Positions 11,916 to 23,157 are shown, numbered from the stretch's first letter. The stretch is DNA of 64,000 nucleotides from Notolepis coatsorum (GCA_963971535.1 OZ020587.1:160890817-160954816); one strand, 5' to 3'. Translations and numbers: made by a program. Notes: a model not told the origin generated them from the sequence alone.

Positions 11916-12490
11916 TAATGATTTCTTCAAATTTCTTTGTTGACAAAATCCTGTCTCCTCGGTCTGCACCCCCTCTTGCTGCCCCCGACCCCTCGGTTCC
12001 ACCTGTGTGCCCAGCTGTTTTTTTTTTTTTTTAACTTTGACCAGTCAGCTGGTTCTTTTAGCGTTTATCGCTTTTTTCTGGTCAAGCATGACCGACAGAA
12101 ACAGGTTGAATGGGGGTATAGATCGGGGGAAAGACACTCTGAGAAAGTACGGCTTGTCCGGGAGTCGAACTCGCTACCCCAGATCCGTGACGCGCACGGT
12201 TGTCCCCGACGCCGAAATAGCGTTCGAGGTACGCGGTGAGCTACTGGAGCTCCCCCTGCCCAGCTGTTCTTGAGGAGTTTAAACCCATATCCTTGTCCTC
12301 ACTATCTGATGTTGTTCGTGAGTTGCGGCGCACAAACTGCCTCTCTTTGTCAGTGTTCCCTCTCGCCTTTTTAAAAGAGTTTTTTTATTTTAAGTCAGTT
12401 GGCTCTTTTATTCTTGTTTTGGTGCATGCTTGTTTTAGTTCAGGAATTCTTCCAACTTCTTTTAAACATGCTATAGTACAGCCGCTAATT
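11916..12490 (+). pseudogene. L2-like reverse-transcriptase fragment, interrupted by a SINE
   Basis: The plus strand encodes FFVDKILSP(R)SAPPLAAPDPSVPP-like sequence up to 12019 and, after the SINE, VLEEFKPISLSSLSDVVREL and FSSGILPTSFKHAIVQPL. These are the linker and first RT block of an L2-clade ORF2. The reading frame degrades after IVQPL, where an RT would continue with KKPxLDP. Paralogue without the SINE at 23748-24090. Confidence 0.65.
12020..12256 (-). mobile_element. tRNA-derived SINE (237 bp) with target-site duplication
   Basis: On the minus strand the element starts at 12256, has an A-box-like TAGCTCACCGCG, a B-box-like GTTCGACTCC (near 12155-12165) and ends in oligo-A (T-run at 12020-12032 on the plus strand). 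It is bracketed by a perfect 12-bp duplication TGCCCAGCTGTT at 12008-12019 and 12257-12268. The paralogous locus near 23850 has the same flanks with a single TGCCCAGCTGTT, which is the empty site. The tRNA-like head would act as an internal Pol III promoter. Movement would need a LINE reverse transcriptase in trans. Confidence 0.85.
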
Positions 12491-12670
12491 CTGGTGATAG
12501 CTACCTCATATTAATTCTGGTGATACTACCTCATATTCATCCTGGGGATAACTATCACCATAATGATGCTGGTACTGGAAATCATACTGCTTAGTAAAAG
12601 TACATGGGGTTCCTGTTAAATATACTGCTTAGTATAAGTACATGGGGTTACTATTAAATATACGGCAAAC
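12488..12670 (+). repeat. Short tandem repeats (~26 bp and ~38 bp units)
   Basis: Units built on CTGGTGATAGCTACCTCATA and on TACTGCTTAGTATAAGTACA repeat two to three times. The same arrays occur at 24085-24325 with one more copy of the second unit, so copy number changed after the two loci separated. Confidence 0.7.
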
Positions 12671-12710
12671 TGTATTTTAGGACCCGTTCTCGCTTCTTTT
12701 CAAGCCCCCT

Positions 12711-12860
12711 TCTCTGAACTGAACAACTACATGATGCCTCTCATGTATGAGTTTTCCTGTGTTTCTTCAGACTTCCATTCTGACTGAACCCTTTACCACA
12801 AACTGAACAACTAGATGTTCTCTCCCCTGTATGAGTTATCATGTGTGTCTCCAGATCTCC
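12711..12860 (-). pseudogene. C2H2 zinc-finger relic
   Basis: On the minus strand: THMITHTGER, then [21 protein letters not shown], that is C-x2-C-x12-H-x3-H with the conserved HTGE linker on one side. The linker on the other side reads HT-stop-E, so the frame is closed. About one and a half fingers remain, and no KRAB, BTB or other domain is visible. A second copy with the same stop is at 24364-24515. Confidence 0.7.
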
Positions 12861-13139
12861 CTATGTAGAATTGTATTGGCGCATACACAAAGCATGATAA
12901 TAAAGGTGCAATCTTGTGGGATAAATTTGACAATCAACCCAAAACCAGCAGCATAATCACTGATTATTACACAAGGACTTTTTGACTTTTACTCAGAAGT
13001 GTGTCTTACTAGTTATGCTATACTGGCCAGTATGACTTACTGCCATAGTGTCTTTATACCTGTACCACTGTACATGTTAATACTATACTCTGTACATACA
13101 TCTGACCAACACCATTACTCAGTAGTACCATGGCTGGTA

Positions 13140-14350
13140 CAATGTGATGATGAAGGAAGGCAGTGTGTGTGTGTGTGTCATATACTCTGCCTGCCAATCA
13201 TCATGTCCTCAGGTCGATACCTTCCCGCAGTGCCGCCCAGCCAATGCGCTGCCGGCCTCCGTCCCGCCTCGCAACTCTGTTTACTTCCATCTCAGGATGC
13301 TCTGCCCCACGGAAGCTGTGAGAAAAGTCCTCACCAGGGCTAACTGTGACTGCCCGACCGTCCAATCTCCCCGCAACGAGGCCGTTGTCGTGGCGGGACC
13401 GGCCGGTAACGCATCCGGGAACCTACAGACGGGAAAGCACCGCAGTGAGGGAAGAAAAATAAAACAAAGTGTCAGGTTGCTGATACCTCCATTTTAACAT
13501 GCTTATTTTCTCTTAACAGACAAAAACAAAACAAAACAAAATAAAATATGTGGTAAACAAAAACAAAAAAAATTGTTTTCCTCTAATCACTTGGGAAAAA
13601 GCTCTATAGCAGCGTACACGCACACACGCCCCTATCTTAGTTTCATCTAGAAACAACTGCAGTTTGACCAGATAAGGTGTTTAGAAACTCAGTCACACAA
13701 GAAAAACAACTGTCCTCTGTCTATGGCATTCCCCCACGCACGGTCACCTTCCCGCCTATCTATGAAAGAAAAACAACCATATAAAAACAGAATCAGTGCT
13801 AAAAGATAACCGGGACTCTTGCATGACTATTTCCAACATACTCATAGTACACTTTGCCCACGCCTGTTATTTCGGATACAAATGTAATTCTCGCCTTTAC
13901 TTTCGGAACGTACCTTTAAACCCCAAGTGTTCAGAGGAAAAACCGAAAGGGTAACACACAAAAAAGAAAAACAATACCAAGTTTTAGTGTTTGTCCCCAC
14001 CTGGACCCAGAGACTCAACAACTCTAACCCTACTATGTTCTAGTGTTAGACCTCTAATTATAAATTTAAAAACAAAAATGTTTTAAACAGAAATCAGAAT
14101 GTCAACAGCTCACCGAATATTCCCCACGCGTTCCCAAGGTTCAAGCCGGAGGTAACAGCAAAACGGACAACGCAGGTGGTTCTCTCCCCCTCACAATGCG
14201 TGGAGGAGTATGAGACAGGAAAGCGCTTCCCTAGAAACTCAAGATTCACCCTGTCTGCAGAGCCCGCTCCGCGGCCACCTCGACTCCCATCGCTTTAAAA
14301 TCTAATAAACGAGTTAAAAAAAAAATCCCATAATTTCTCTCGTCGCCATC
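13140..14350 (-). pseudogene. Internal region of a gypsy-like LTR element, copy A (deleted)
   Basis: Paralogous to 30190-32272. Read on the minus strand, the sequence next to the LTR (14335-14350) is GATGGCGACGAG, compatible with a primer binding site beginning TGG directly after the LTR end. Further left the gag-like part seen in copy B is mostly deleted: the zinc-knuckle segment present near 30580 has no counterpart. Blocks shared with copy B include TCATATACTCTGCC, CCAGGGCTAACTGTGA and GTCACCTTCCCGCCT. Nothing translatable remains. Confidence 0.5.
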
Positions 14351-15441
14351 TGTAATGGGAAATATCTATGGACTAAACGATGAGCCGTTTACAAATCATT
14401 CTGAGTCATTATTAATAATAGGAAAGTTGATTTACTATAAGAAGAAAACGTTATTTCACCGCGGCCACAATGAAAGTTCAATTTATAGTCAGAGACCCAT
14501 GTTCACACAGTGGCCTCTGGTCATAAAGTGACCAAGAGGCGGCGGTTAGGTGGCCGAGCGGAGATTGCGTTCGTCACCAGCCCCGGAGCTGTGAGCTGGA
14601 TTCGCCTGTTCGAATCCAGCTCACAGCTCCGGGGTTGTCACCAGCTTGGCTGGCCGTCTGCACTAATACAATTGGCTGTATTAGAGGGTGGGAGAAGCTG
14701 GCGGGGTGGGTCCGGGTCGTTGTAAACAGCGACTCCTACAGTTCGGTCGGGGCGCCTGCTAAGCGCGGATAGGACTCGAGGGGGATAGTGTGGTCCTCCC
14801 ACACGCTACGCCCTCTCGATGAGAATCCGCGCTGCCAGGTGAAAAGAAGCGGTGATTGGCTGGACGTGTGTCGGAGGAAGCACGTGGTAGCCTCCACTCT
14901 CCCAGATGATCTGACTGTGGGGGGTAAGTGCGCAGCGACCAGGAAGGGACTGGGAATTGGCATACGACTAACATTGGGATGGGAGAAAAATCGGAGGAAA
15001 ATGGAGGGGGAAAAAGACCAATAAAAAAAAAAAAAAAAAAGTGACCAAGAGTTCTGTTCAGACATATGTTAAATACACAGTTGTCAGACGTAACATATTA
15101 TATCAGATATGATATGACGTACATTAAGATGACACATAGATTTAACATAGAAGAGAGAATAAAAACAGAAGATAAGTCTAAAGGTTTATCGTCCCTGAGA
15201 CAAAACTGGAGTCAAGATTAAAGAAGAAAAGAACAAGATGTGATTTACTTGAAAATGTCTATCTGTCCTATACCCTTGAGGCTTGAGGTTGTTATCACTG
15301 AACGTCAGCCAGACTGTCGCCCTAGTGTCTTTGAGCTCTGCTAGTTGACCTATATTAAACTAGTCAAGGCTATCGAATATGTATGATAGAATATGCATTT
15401 CAACACAGATCTATAATGACATGATAATATATTCCACGACA
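14351..15441 (-). repeat. Gypsy-like 5' LTR, copy A, split by a SINE
   Basis: Begins TGTAATGGGAAATAT and ends ATATATTCCACGACA on the plus strand (TG...CA). The same ends bound copies at 15604-16025 and 32273-33365. The middle (about 15115-15400) differs from the other two copies, so this is a distinct subfamily or a rearranged LTR. A SINE sits at 14539-15040. Confidence 0.6.
14539..15040 (+). mobile_element. tRNA-derived SINE (~502 bp) with poly-A tail
   Basis: The head contains GGTGGCCGAGCGG (A-box-like, near 14549) and GTTCGAATCC (B-box, near 14607), followed by a long tRNA-unrelated body and an 18-base A-run ending at 15040. It is flanked by a perfect 11-bp duplication GTGACCAAGAG at 14528-14538 and 15041-15051. 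The LTR copy at 15604-16025 has the uninterrupted form (near 15765). A related copy in the opposite orientation is at 50036-50500. A 20-bp palindrome around the B-box (AGCTGTGAGCTGGATTCG against its complement) is unusual. Confidence 0.88.
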
Positions 15442-15494
15442 CTAGTTAAACAGGCCAGACCAGTGAATCCTGAGCCACACCAGTTGCCCCCGTG

Positions 15495-15598
15495 TGCTTC
15501 TTGTGGTGGTAACAATTGTATGTATTGAGCTGTACTGTATACCCATTCTGCAATCTGTTAATAAAGTGTTCAATCAATCAATCAATCAATCAATCAAG
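15495..15598 (+). mobile_element. 3' end of the AATC-tailed LINE (truncated copy)
   Basis: The sequence ACAATTGTATGTATTGAGCT, then CCCATTCTGCAATCTGTTAA and an (AATC)n tail matches the 3' end of the full-length LINE at 33.6-38.0 kb. Only about 100 bp was inserted. It lies between two LTR copies of the gypsy-like element. Confidence 0.8.
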
Positions 15599-15603
15599 TG
15601 TAG

Positions 15604-16025
15604 TGTAATGGGAAATATTAAAGGACTAAACGATGAGCCGTTTACAAATCATTCTGAGTCATTATTAATAATAATAAGAAAGTTTATTTCACCGTGGCCA
15701 CAAATGAAAGGACAGTTTATAGTCAGAGACAATATGTTAACACATTAGCGTCTGGCCATAGACTGACCAAGAGTTCTGTTCAGACATATGTTAAATACAC
15801 AGTTGTCAGACATAACATAATATCAGATATGATGATGAAGGTAAACAAAAATGGTTCTCAGTCACTGGAAGCAACAACAAAGAAGTTATGGCTGGGGAGA
15901 TGTTGGAGTCTTCTTAAAGAGACATACACACATTAACCAGTCAAGCTGGTCACACTGAAAGTCACGCTGTATAACATGATATCTCAACACAGATCTATAA
16001 GGACATGATAATATATTCCACGACA
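15604..16025 (-). repeat. Gypsy-like LTR, copy 2 (422 bp), probably a 3' LTR
   Basis: Same ends as the other copies (TGTAATGGG...CCACGACA). On the minus strand it is preceded by CAGACGGGGGAGT (16026-16038), a polypurine tract. It therefore looks like the 3' LTR of a minus-strand element whose interior lies to the right. Confidence 0.6.
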
Positions 16026-17370
16026 ACTCCCCCGTCTGATAATTAATCACAATCATTATCACTTCATAAAGACAACAAAAAATATTATCATCCTTAAACC
16101 AAAAATAACACAAATTATAATAACTCAGCAAAAACTATTTTTATTATCTAAAAACAAAAGGTCCTCTGGATTGACCCTGTGTCACGTGCAGAAGAGAAGT
16201 TGCCATAACAGCCAACCATCATTAGTGTCTCCTTGCAAATGTCCAGACGGTGGTCGAAGGACTTAAGAGTACAGTGTCCAATCTCTGGTTTTGTCAAGGC
16301 CGGAGCAGCTGCACCATATTTTCTCTAACCACCAAGCTGAAAAATAGAATCACAAAAAAAAACAGGAGAGTATCTCGCCAAAAAGAGCATTTCCCGTACA
16401 AACTTATTCAAAACAAACAATTCCCATACAACTCTTTCAGTAGCGAAGAACAGATAACAGCAAGAAACAAAAACAAAATGTGCAGACTCTTCACAAAGAA
16501 TGAAATATAATCTCAGGGAAGTCACACATAACCCAAGTTTACCATTGCAATGTACAGCACATTCAAAAACATCTTCATTCTGAACCAAGTTCAGTACATT
16601 ATTACCTAATATCTTTTAGATGATACCGCAATATCTGTATGTGTTTGGTTCAAACTTGCCTCATTTATCATCTGTGACGAATCCCGGAACGGTCTCTCCT
16701 CCTTCCTCCGCCCGCAGTCCAAACACCCTCCTCTGCAGTCCATGGCTCTGATGCAAGGAGCGGCCCGGTGAATGGCCCAGACCGGCTGGCTTAGATCTTT
16801 GTCATCAGCTGATGCCCAATGAGTCTGGTCGAAAGCCTGATGGAAGCTGTCTCTTAGATCTCTATCTCTGGACCACCGATACTATCAGGCTGGGGTCAGC
16901 TGTCGGTTGATGTTCTTAACGTCCCATCAGCTGGGTGTATGCGTTCACCAGCCGATAGGCCTAGTTCTGCAGCAGACTGGGACAGCTTACTTTCTCAGAA
17001 ATCAGTTCAGTAGAATAGCTGTCTCCCCGTGCTAGAGCAGTGGGCCTCAGCTTCCTCTCTCAGTGGTCAGCTGGCCCAGCACATGCCCCCGGTTCGAACC
17101 GTGGGCCTCAGCCTCCTTTCTCAGTGGTCAGCTGTCAGCAGTGTCCTAGCTGCGTCCCATCAGCTGGGTGGGCATTTGGACCGGCACAGGAGACTGAAGA
17201 GAGACACGCCCAGCGAGAACTCACAAAAGAAAAAGAGAGAGAGAGAGAAAGAAATAAAAATAAAAAACTGTCCGGTAACATTTCAACTCAGCTCCAATGA
17301 GCAGGGCAGTTTCCCAAGTCATGACAACAGAAAAAATGTCCCCTAGAGTCTCGTTGGCCAAAAAACAAAC
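16026..17370 (-). other. Probable 3' interior of the gypsy-like element; unidentified
   Basis: It starts with the polypurine tract, and no conserved pol or env motif is recognised in any frame. A ~55 bp block containing GTGGGCCTCAGC and CTCAGTGGTCAGCTG is repeated at 17040-17080 and 17100-17140. Short A/G-rich tract at 17225-17265. Confidence 0.35.
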
Positions 17371-17389
17371 CATATATATATATATATAT

Positions 17390-17660
17390 TAGGGATGTCC
17401 GATATTATCGGCCGACCGATATTATCGGCCGATATCGGCAGTAAAATGTGATATCGGAAAATATCGGTATCGGTTTAAAAAAAGAAAAAAACAATAACAA
17501 TATTTGTTATATATATATCCAGTGAAATGGTTAGTTACCTGAAATTATTCCGTTTTTTGGGGTGGGAAACCCTGCATATATCGTATCGGTTGATATCGGT
17601 TGATATCGGTATCGGAAATTAAGAGTTGGACAATATCGGAATATCGGTATCGGTAAAGCG
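17390..17660. mobile_element. Fragment of a GATATCGG-rich DNA transposon
   Basis: Starts AGGGATGTCCGATATTATCGG after a TA tract and is built of repeated CCGATATCGG-type palindromic motifs (17405-17475 and 17580-17655). The complementary right terminus is absent, so it is truncated. No coding capacity. Confidence 0.55.
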
Positions 17661-18658
17661 TGAAAAAAAAAAATGTTGCTCGTTATCACATTTCTTTCAT
17701 CCAAATCATACAGTGCAGCAACGTTGCTCTGAAACGTCGTTAAACAGTTCAAAAGCCGTCTCGACCTCTGTGTATGGTATCCCCAGTAAAAATAATAAAA
17801 ATACAAAAAATAATAAAATAAAATAAATAAAACATGACAGTCTTCCCCCCTGTTCTACACCTCCAACCCAAAAACAACTCCCGCAGGCCAAACCTACCCC
17901 TCTGGGTGCAGTTCCCTTTCTCAGCGTACAGTTCTAGGCCTGGGTCCTACAGTTTTAAAACCTGACAGGTTTGAACCTGTACTAAAACAATAGAGGACTC
18001 TTATTGGGGCCTCATGGACAAAGTTACATGTCTAAATCGTTATCACGGCATGCTTTTATGGTCAATGTAATGTATTTAGCGTATGCTTGAAATAACATCT
18101 AATGCCTGAAGCTGCTCTCCATTGTCTCCATCTGACTGGAACAACCTTCCTCTTTCTTTCAGATCTGTTACCTCTATCAATTAACCTCACAACCCTTCTT
18201 GGAGTCCTTTACCAATCTTGATTATCTTGATAGTAAATGATGTCTACTCGTTGAGTGCATTTAAAGAGTTTCATTGTCTCTTGCAAAGTGGAAAAAGCAA
18301 AGCAATACATAGACTCGGTGTTTAACTGTAACCTAAACAAAAGACAAGTGCTACAAAGTAAACCTGAGAAGTGACTCAAAATAACTGAAAACAAACAAAC
18401 GTGCACGCCTGTGACAGACGTATAAGTAGGCTGTGCCTGAGATCATCTGATTGGCTAATGCCACCTGCCTACTTATCAGGTGTGAGAAGGGCCCACTGGA
18501 GATCAAACTCCCTCTTATTTCATAATTAAACCTATTTAATTAACTGCACCTCATCTCTCTGTGCAATTCTTATTTAACCCATTGTATAATTAAACTCTAT
18601 TTAATTAACCTGTATATCAATATTCTAGGTGGTTGTAGAGACCTATCTTCAAACATTT
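17661..18658. other. Intergenic; one LINE C-terminal scrap
   Basis: At about 18126-18185 the plus strand encodes SPSDWNNLPLSFRSVTSI, the WNxLP motif near the C-terminus of L2/Rex ORF2 proteins, followed by a stop. Short ATTTAATTAA-type direct repeats lie near 18525-18610. Otherwise nothing recognised. Confidence 0.4.
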
Positions 18659-18985
18659 GCCTGCATTATCCCACTGTCCCCCCCTAGATGGTGGCAAACT
18701 CAGTCTAGAGTATTTGAGCTGACGTCACTCTCTGACTCTAATCCGTTAGCCTCCTCGTGGCTCTGCGGCCATCTTGTCTTGGTGCAAATTTGTTGACATT
18801 TCCTCTCATCTTATCTCATCCTCCTCGTGGCTCCTTGTGGCCATCTTGTCTCGCTCATAATGGCTACTCTTTCTTGGAAGAGAGTTATTATGTCGAATCA
18901 GCTTGTTGATGTTCTGGCTAGGAATGTAAACATTCTGCCCTGCTAACACGGTCTTCAAAACAAACACTCTGCCTATTTACTGTGT
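18659..18985. repeat. Dispersed repeat, paralogous to 9325-10070
   Basis: See the entry at 9325. The two blocks are contiguous here, whereas at 9.3 kb they are separated by about 440 bp. Confidence 0.6.
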
Positions 18986-19221
18986 CTCATCTCGCCATAG
19001 CAACGACAGGCCCCGCCCCTCTCCCTGTTGTCATGCGACACGCTGTCATCTTTGACCATAGCTATTTGACCCAGATTACTATAGCAACGGGCCACCCTGC
19101 GCTGCTGTAGACACTGACCTTGTGATGATGTGGCTGCTATCCACTGTTGATGTTAACCAGCGCCCTCTGCAACACACTCCCTGACTCCCATAATCTTCCA
19201 CCGCTCAAACGGCCATCTCCC

Positions 19222-19224
<3 letters not shown>

Positions 19225-19262
<38 letters not shown>
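19225..19262 (+). repeat. TA dinucleotide microsatellite
   Basis: Eighteen or so TA units just upstream of the Rex1-like LINE. Confidence 0.95.
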
Positions 19263-19263
<1 letters not shown>

Positions 19264-19519
19264 TATTTATCTCTATTTTATATATTCATATATAAATCAT
19301 CAATACGGTTTTCAACCTATCTCTTCTTTCTGTAAATTATTATCAGGATTATTATCAAATGAACACCCAGGACACAGTATAGGGCCAATACAGGAAGTAG
19401 AGTAGTCACATTTTGTTACTGAAGAATAATGCTGTTCTTCACATTTTGATGTAAATGACTGTGGAGGGGTGGAGTGCAGTGTATATACTCTGTGATAATC
19501 TTAGAAAAACAGTTCTTTC

Positions 19520-20984
19520 TTGCCACTCATACTCGTGATCCTCCTGTCATCAGCTAGGACGCGACCCCGGTCAGACGCCTCTGGTTTTAGCTCCGCAACG
19601 ATGTACACACTTTTAGCTATTATGTTTGTTTTTTCTACTTTTTTTATTAAAGCAACACTGGCGGGTAAGTCATACGACCGCCAGACACTTATGGACCTAA
19701 ACCCCCGGGCTCAAAGAGGAGTTTGGAGACACTTTATGCCTAGAATGGCCAGCAGAAATCAGACGGGAGAATGGCGGCAAGGAAAAGAACAAAGGAAACG
19801 GCAGGAAGAGGCACAGAGGGAGACGTGGAGGTATTAGGCTGAGATTAAAAAGAGCCGCTTACCGCCCAGCAATTCCATCCATCTTTCTGGCGAATGCCCG
19901 TTCGTTGGAGGGTAGGATGGATGACCTGAGAACGAGGGTCCGCTTCCAACGGGAGATGAGAGACATCAACATCATGTGTTTCACGGAAACATGGCTCACG
20001 TCGGCGACTCCGGACAAAAGCGTCTCTCCCTCGGACGCCTTCACAGTATTACATGCAGATCGAACGGCAGCCTCAGGAAAGAGTATCGGCGGCGGGGTCT
20101 GCATCCTCACGAACAATTCCTGGGTTAATCCCGAAGGGGTGCATGTTCTCTCGAGCTCGTGTTCCCCGGACATGGAACACATTTCTATCCTGTGCCGTCC
20201 GTTCCATCTACCCCGGGAGTTTACCGCGGTCATCATGACCGCCGTATATATTCCCCCACGGGCGAATACTGGCAAAGCGCTGGGAGAACTACATGATCAC
20301 CTGAACAGACAACAGATAAAACATCCGGATGCGGCGATGATAGTGGCTGGCGATTTCAACCAGGCGAACCTGAAGAAAGTGATGCCGTCCTTCTTTCAGC
20401 ACATCGCCTGCTCCACGAGAGGGAGGAACACGCTAGACAACTGTTATTCCCCGTTCAGAGCCGGCTACAAGGCAGTAGCCACTCCGCCATTAACAGGGTC
20501 TTCAAGCGCGAGTGATCACGACTCCATCTTGTTATTCCCCGCATATCAACAAAGATCACGTGACGCCGTCGTGTCACGTGAGACAAAGAAGTGGACTGAC
20601 GAATCAGAGGCCACGCTCCAGGACGTGTTAGCAGACACGGATTGGGACATGTTCCAAGGCAGCGCCAGTGACGTCAGCGAGCTTGCAGACACAGTGGTGA
20701 GCTATATAACAACAATAGCTGATAGTATCGTCCTCACGAAAAAGGTGCAGGTTTTCCCAAACCAGAAACCGTGGGTGGACAGTACTATTAGAGCAGCGCT
20801 GAACTCTCGCACCACCGGTTACAACCTGGGTAGAGAGTTAGGAAACATGGAGGAGTATAAGGGTTCCCCGCGGGGGGGGCGGGGACGCTCTCTCGTTGTC
20901 GGAACACAGTGTGAGAAGAGCATTTATGCAGGTGAACACCAGGAAGGCTGCTGGCCCAGATGGTATAACAGGACGCATACTTAA
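19520..20984 (+). pseudogene. Rex1-like ORF, N-terminal and endonuclease part
   Basis: Two frames join here. Frame one (19520-19837) carries KSYDRQTLMDLNPRAQ. The next frame, open from about 19794, carries RGGIRLRLKRAAYRPAIPSI and the endonuclease start FLANARSLEGRMDDL, then CFTETWL, AVYIPP, VAGDFNQA, TLDNCY and SASDHDS. The catalytic Glu, Asp, Asn and His positions look intact. After TGYNLGRELGNMEEYK (near 20850) the sequence becomes G-rich and jumps out of frame, ending at 20984. A deletion of the endonuclease-RT linker explains this. Confidence 0.75.
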
Positions 20985-22284
20985 GTCCTGTGCCAACCAG
21001 CTGGCCCAGGTGTTCACCGCCATATTTAATCAATCCCTGGCGGAGTCAGTGGTCCCTGCCTGCTTCAAGATGTCTACCATCATCCCTGTACCGAAGAAAC
21101 CCTCCCCAACATGTCCAAATGACTACAGACCGGTGGCACTCACCTCTGTGGTCATGAAATGTTTCGAGAGGCTGGTCAAGGACCACATTTGTGCCTCCCT
21201 CCCCAGTGATATGGACCCTATGCAATTTGCATACAGGACAAACAGGTCCACTGACGACGCGGTCTCCCAGGTACTGCACAGCACCCTCTCTCACCTTGAC
21301 CGTCAGAAGGGGGGCTATGTGAGACTGTTGTTCATTGACTACAGCTCAGCGTTCAACACCATAGTCCCCACCAGACTGGTGGACAAGCTGATCGAGCTGG
21401 GTCTGAGCTCCGCCCTGAGCGCCTGGGTACTGGACTTTCTGAGTGAAAGACCCCAGGCGGTCAGGGTGGGGGGTCAGACCTCCAACACCATCACCCTGAG
21501 CATCGGGTCCCCCCAGGGCTGTGTTCTGAGCCCCCTGCTGTACTCACTCTACACACACGATTGTGTGGCCAAGTTCAGCACCAACTCCATAGTGAAGTTC
21601 GCAGACGACACGGTGGTGGTGGGGCTGATCTCGGACAACGACGAGAAGGCCTACCGGGAGGAGGTTGAGGTACTGGAACGCTGGTGCCAGGACAACAGCC
21701 TGCTCCTGAACATTGGTAAAACCAAGGAGCTGATCGTGGATTATAGGAGAGGACAGCAGGAGACACACACACCACTGATGATTAACAGGGCTACCGTGGA
21801 CAGGGTGAGCAGCTTTAAGTACCTGGGGGTCCACATCTCAGAGGATCTGACATGGTCAACACACATAGACACAGTAGTAAAGAAGGCGAAACAGCGCCTC
21901 TACCACCTGAGACAGTTAAGGAAGTTCAGCGTATCGGGGAAGATACTCCAGTCCTTCTACTCAGGAGCTGTAGAGAGCATCCTGACCGGAAACATCCCTG
22001 CCTGGTATGGAAACAGCACGGCACAGGACAAGAAGGCCCTACAGAGAGTGGTGCGCTCAGCCGAGTGCACCACGGGTATTGCACTACCTCCCCTGCAGGT
22101 TCTATACAACAAGAGATGCAAATCCAGAGCCTGCAGAATAATGAAAGACCCCCACCACCCCAATAACAGCCTGTTTCAGCTGCTGAGGTCAGGCAGACGC
22201 CTGCGAACCCCAGCTACTAGGACAGAGAGGCTTAGGCTCAGCTTCTTCCCCCAGGCCATCAGAGTCTTGAACAATGAACATTGA
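20896..22284 (+). pseudogene. Rex1-like ORF, reverse-transcriptase part
   Basis: Continuous 462-codon frame starting at SEHSVRRAF. Landmarks: NTRKAAGPDGI, KKPSPTCPNDYRPVALTS, MQFAYRTNRSTDDA, LFIDYSSAFNTI, GSPQGCVLSPLLYSLY, active-site FADD (about 21597-21608), LNIGKTKELIVDYRR, SSFKYLGVHISEDLTW and a C-terminal LRLSFFPQAIRVLNN. It is offset by one base from the endonuclease frame, so it would not be made as a fusion from this copy. RT residues look intact. Confidence 0.8.
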
Positions 22285-22954
22285 GCACCACAGAACACTG
22301 AACTATCCACACATAAGCACACATGAGCACACACATGACACGCACGCTGTGCATGCTCACACACTAGCAGCCACTTAACACTTTAAGATGAGCGGGCACA
22401 CACTCATGCCGCACATACGCACACTTATGGCCAAAAGGAAAGGCCACTTTAAATTAGTATAACAGGAACAGTGTATTGCACTACCAAAGCTACCTAGCAT
22501 GTCCTATATGCTCTGTAAATAACTATGTACAGATACCGAGATGTCACACCATGTTACCTGTTACCTGTTTATTGCACAATGTTTTTTTTTTTATTGGATT
22601 CTAGTATATGTTGTACCACTGTATTGCACATCGTTGCGGGCAAGACCACCCGCATTTCATTGTATACTTGTATGCCATGACAATTAAAACTCTTGACTTG
22701 ACTTGACTTGACTCTACTCAGTCGCAGCCAGCTATGTGGCTTCTTGTTTTCATTCCTGTGTCTGATAAGATAGGCTCCCTCACTTAAACAAACGGAAAAT
22801 AGAATTAACCCTTAAAACACTGCCTTTCTTCACCGGCCCGCTCGTTTTCCATTCTCTGTAGTGTAAAACACCATTCCTACACTGTGACTATTTCCTCTGT
22901 GTCTTCAAAACACATTACAGCTGGCTTCCCTGTTAAGTTTAAGTTAGCATTGAA

Positions 22955-23157
22955 GAATACACAGTGATGGTCAGATATAGGTAATTCGATTACTGATACT
23001 TTATCAATGTCCATCATTAAATCTAGGATATGTCACCATGTTGGTGAGTGGGTTCATTTACATGTTGTATTAGCTCAACGTTGTCCAGTAGGTTGGTAAA
23101 CTCAATAGCCTTGGGGTCCTTCCTATTCAGATCTCCACGTATGACTAATCTTTTACA
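22955..23157 (-). pseudogene. L2 endonuclease fragment
   Basis: The minus strand encodes RGDLNRKDPKAIEFTNLLDN, VELIQHVNEPTHQHGD and, after a stop and small deletion, IDKVSVIELPISDHHCVF. These match the GDLN...TLDLVI...SDHH part of L2 endonucleases. Paralogous to the scraps at 9561-9613 and about 10625. Confidence 0.75.

Larger units (their letters stand above)
19500..22715 (+). mobile_element. Rex1/CR1-like non-LTR retrotransposon with internal deletion
   Basis: One element comprising a basic N-terminal region, AP endonuclease, RT, C-terminal region, a ~430 bp 3' UTR and a CTTGA pentanucleotide tail (about 22689-22714). The 3' UTR ends with GCATTTCATTGTATACTTGT and GACAATTAAAACT, a form common to fish LINEs of the jockey superfamily. 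The clade assignment (Rex1/CR1 rather than another jockey group) is from remembered motif style and is not certain. Confidence 0.75.

Noticed and set aside
14545-14630. Possible tRNA gene (A- and B-box present)
   Set aside because: It is the head of a SINE with an A-tail and target duplication; no proper cloverleaf or acceptor stem is evident. Same for 12150-12256, 50420-50500 and 52290-52357.
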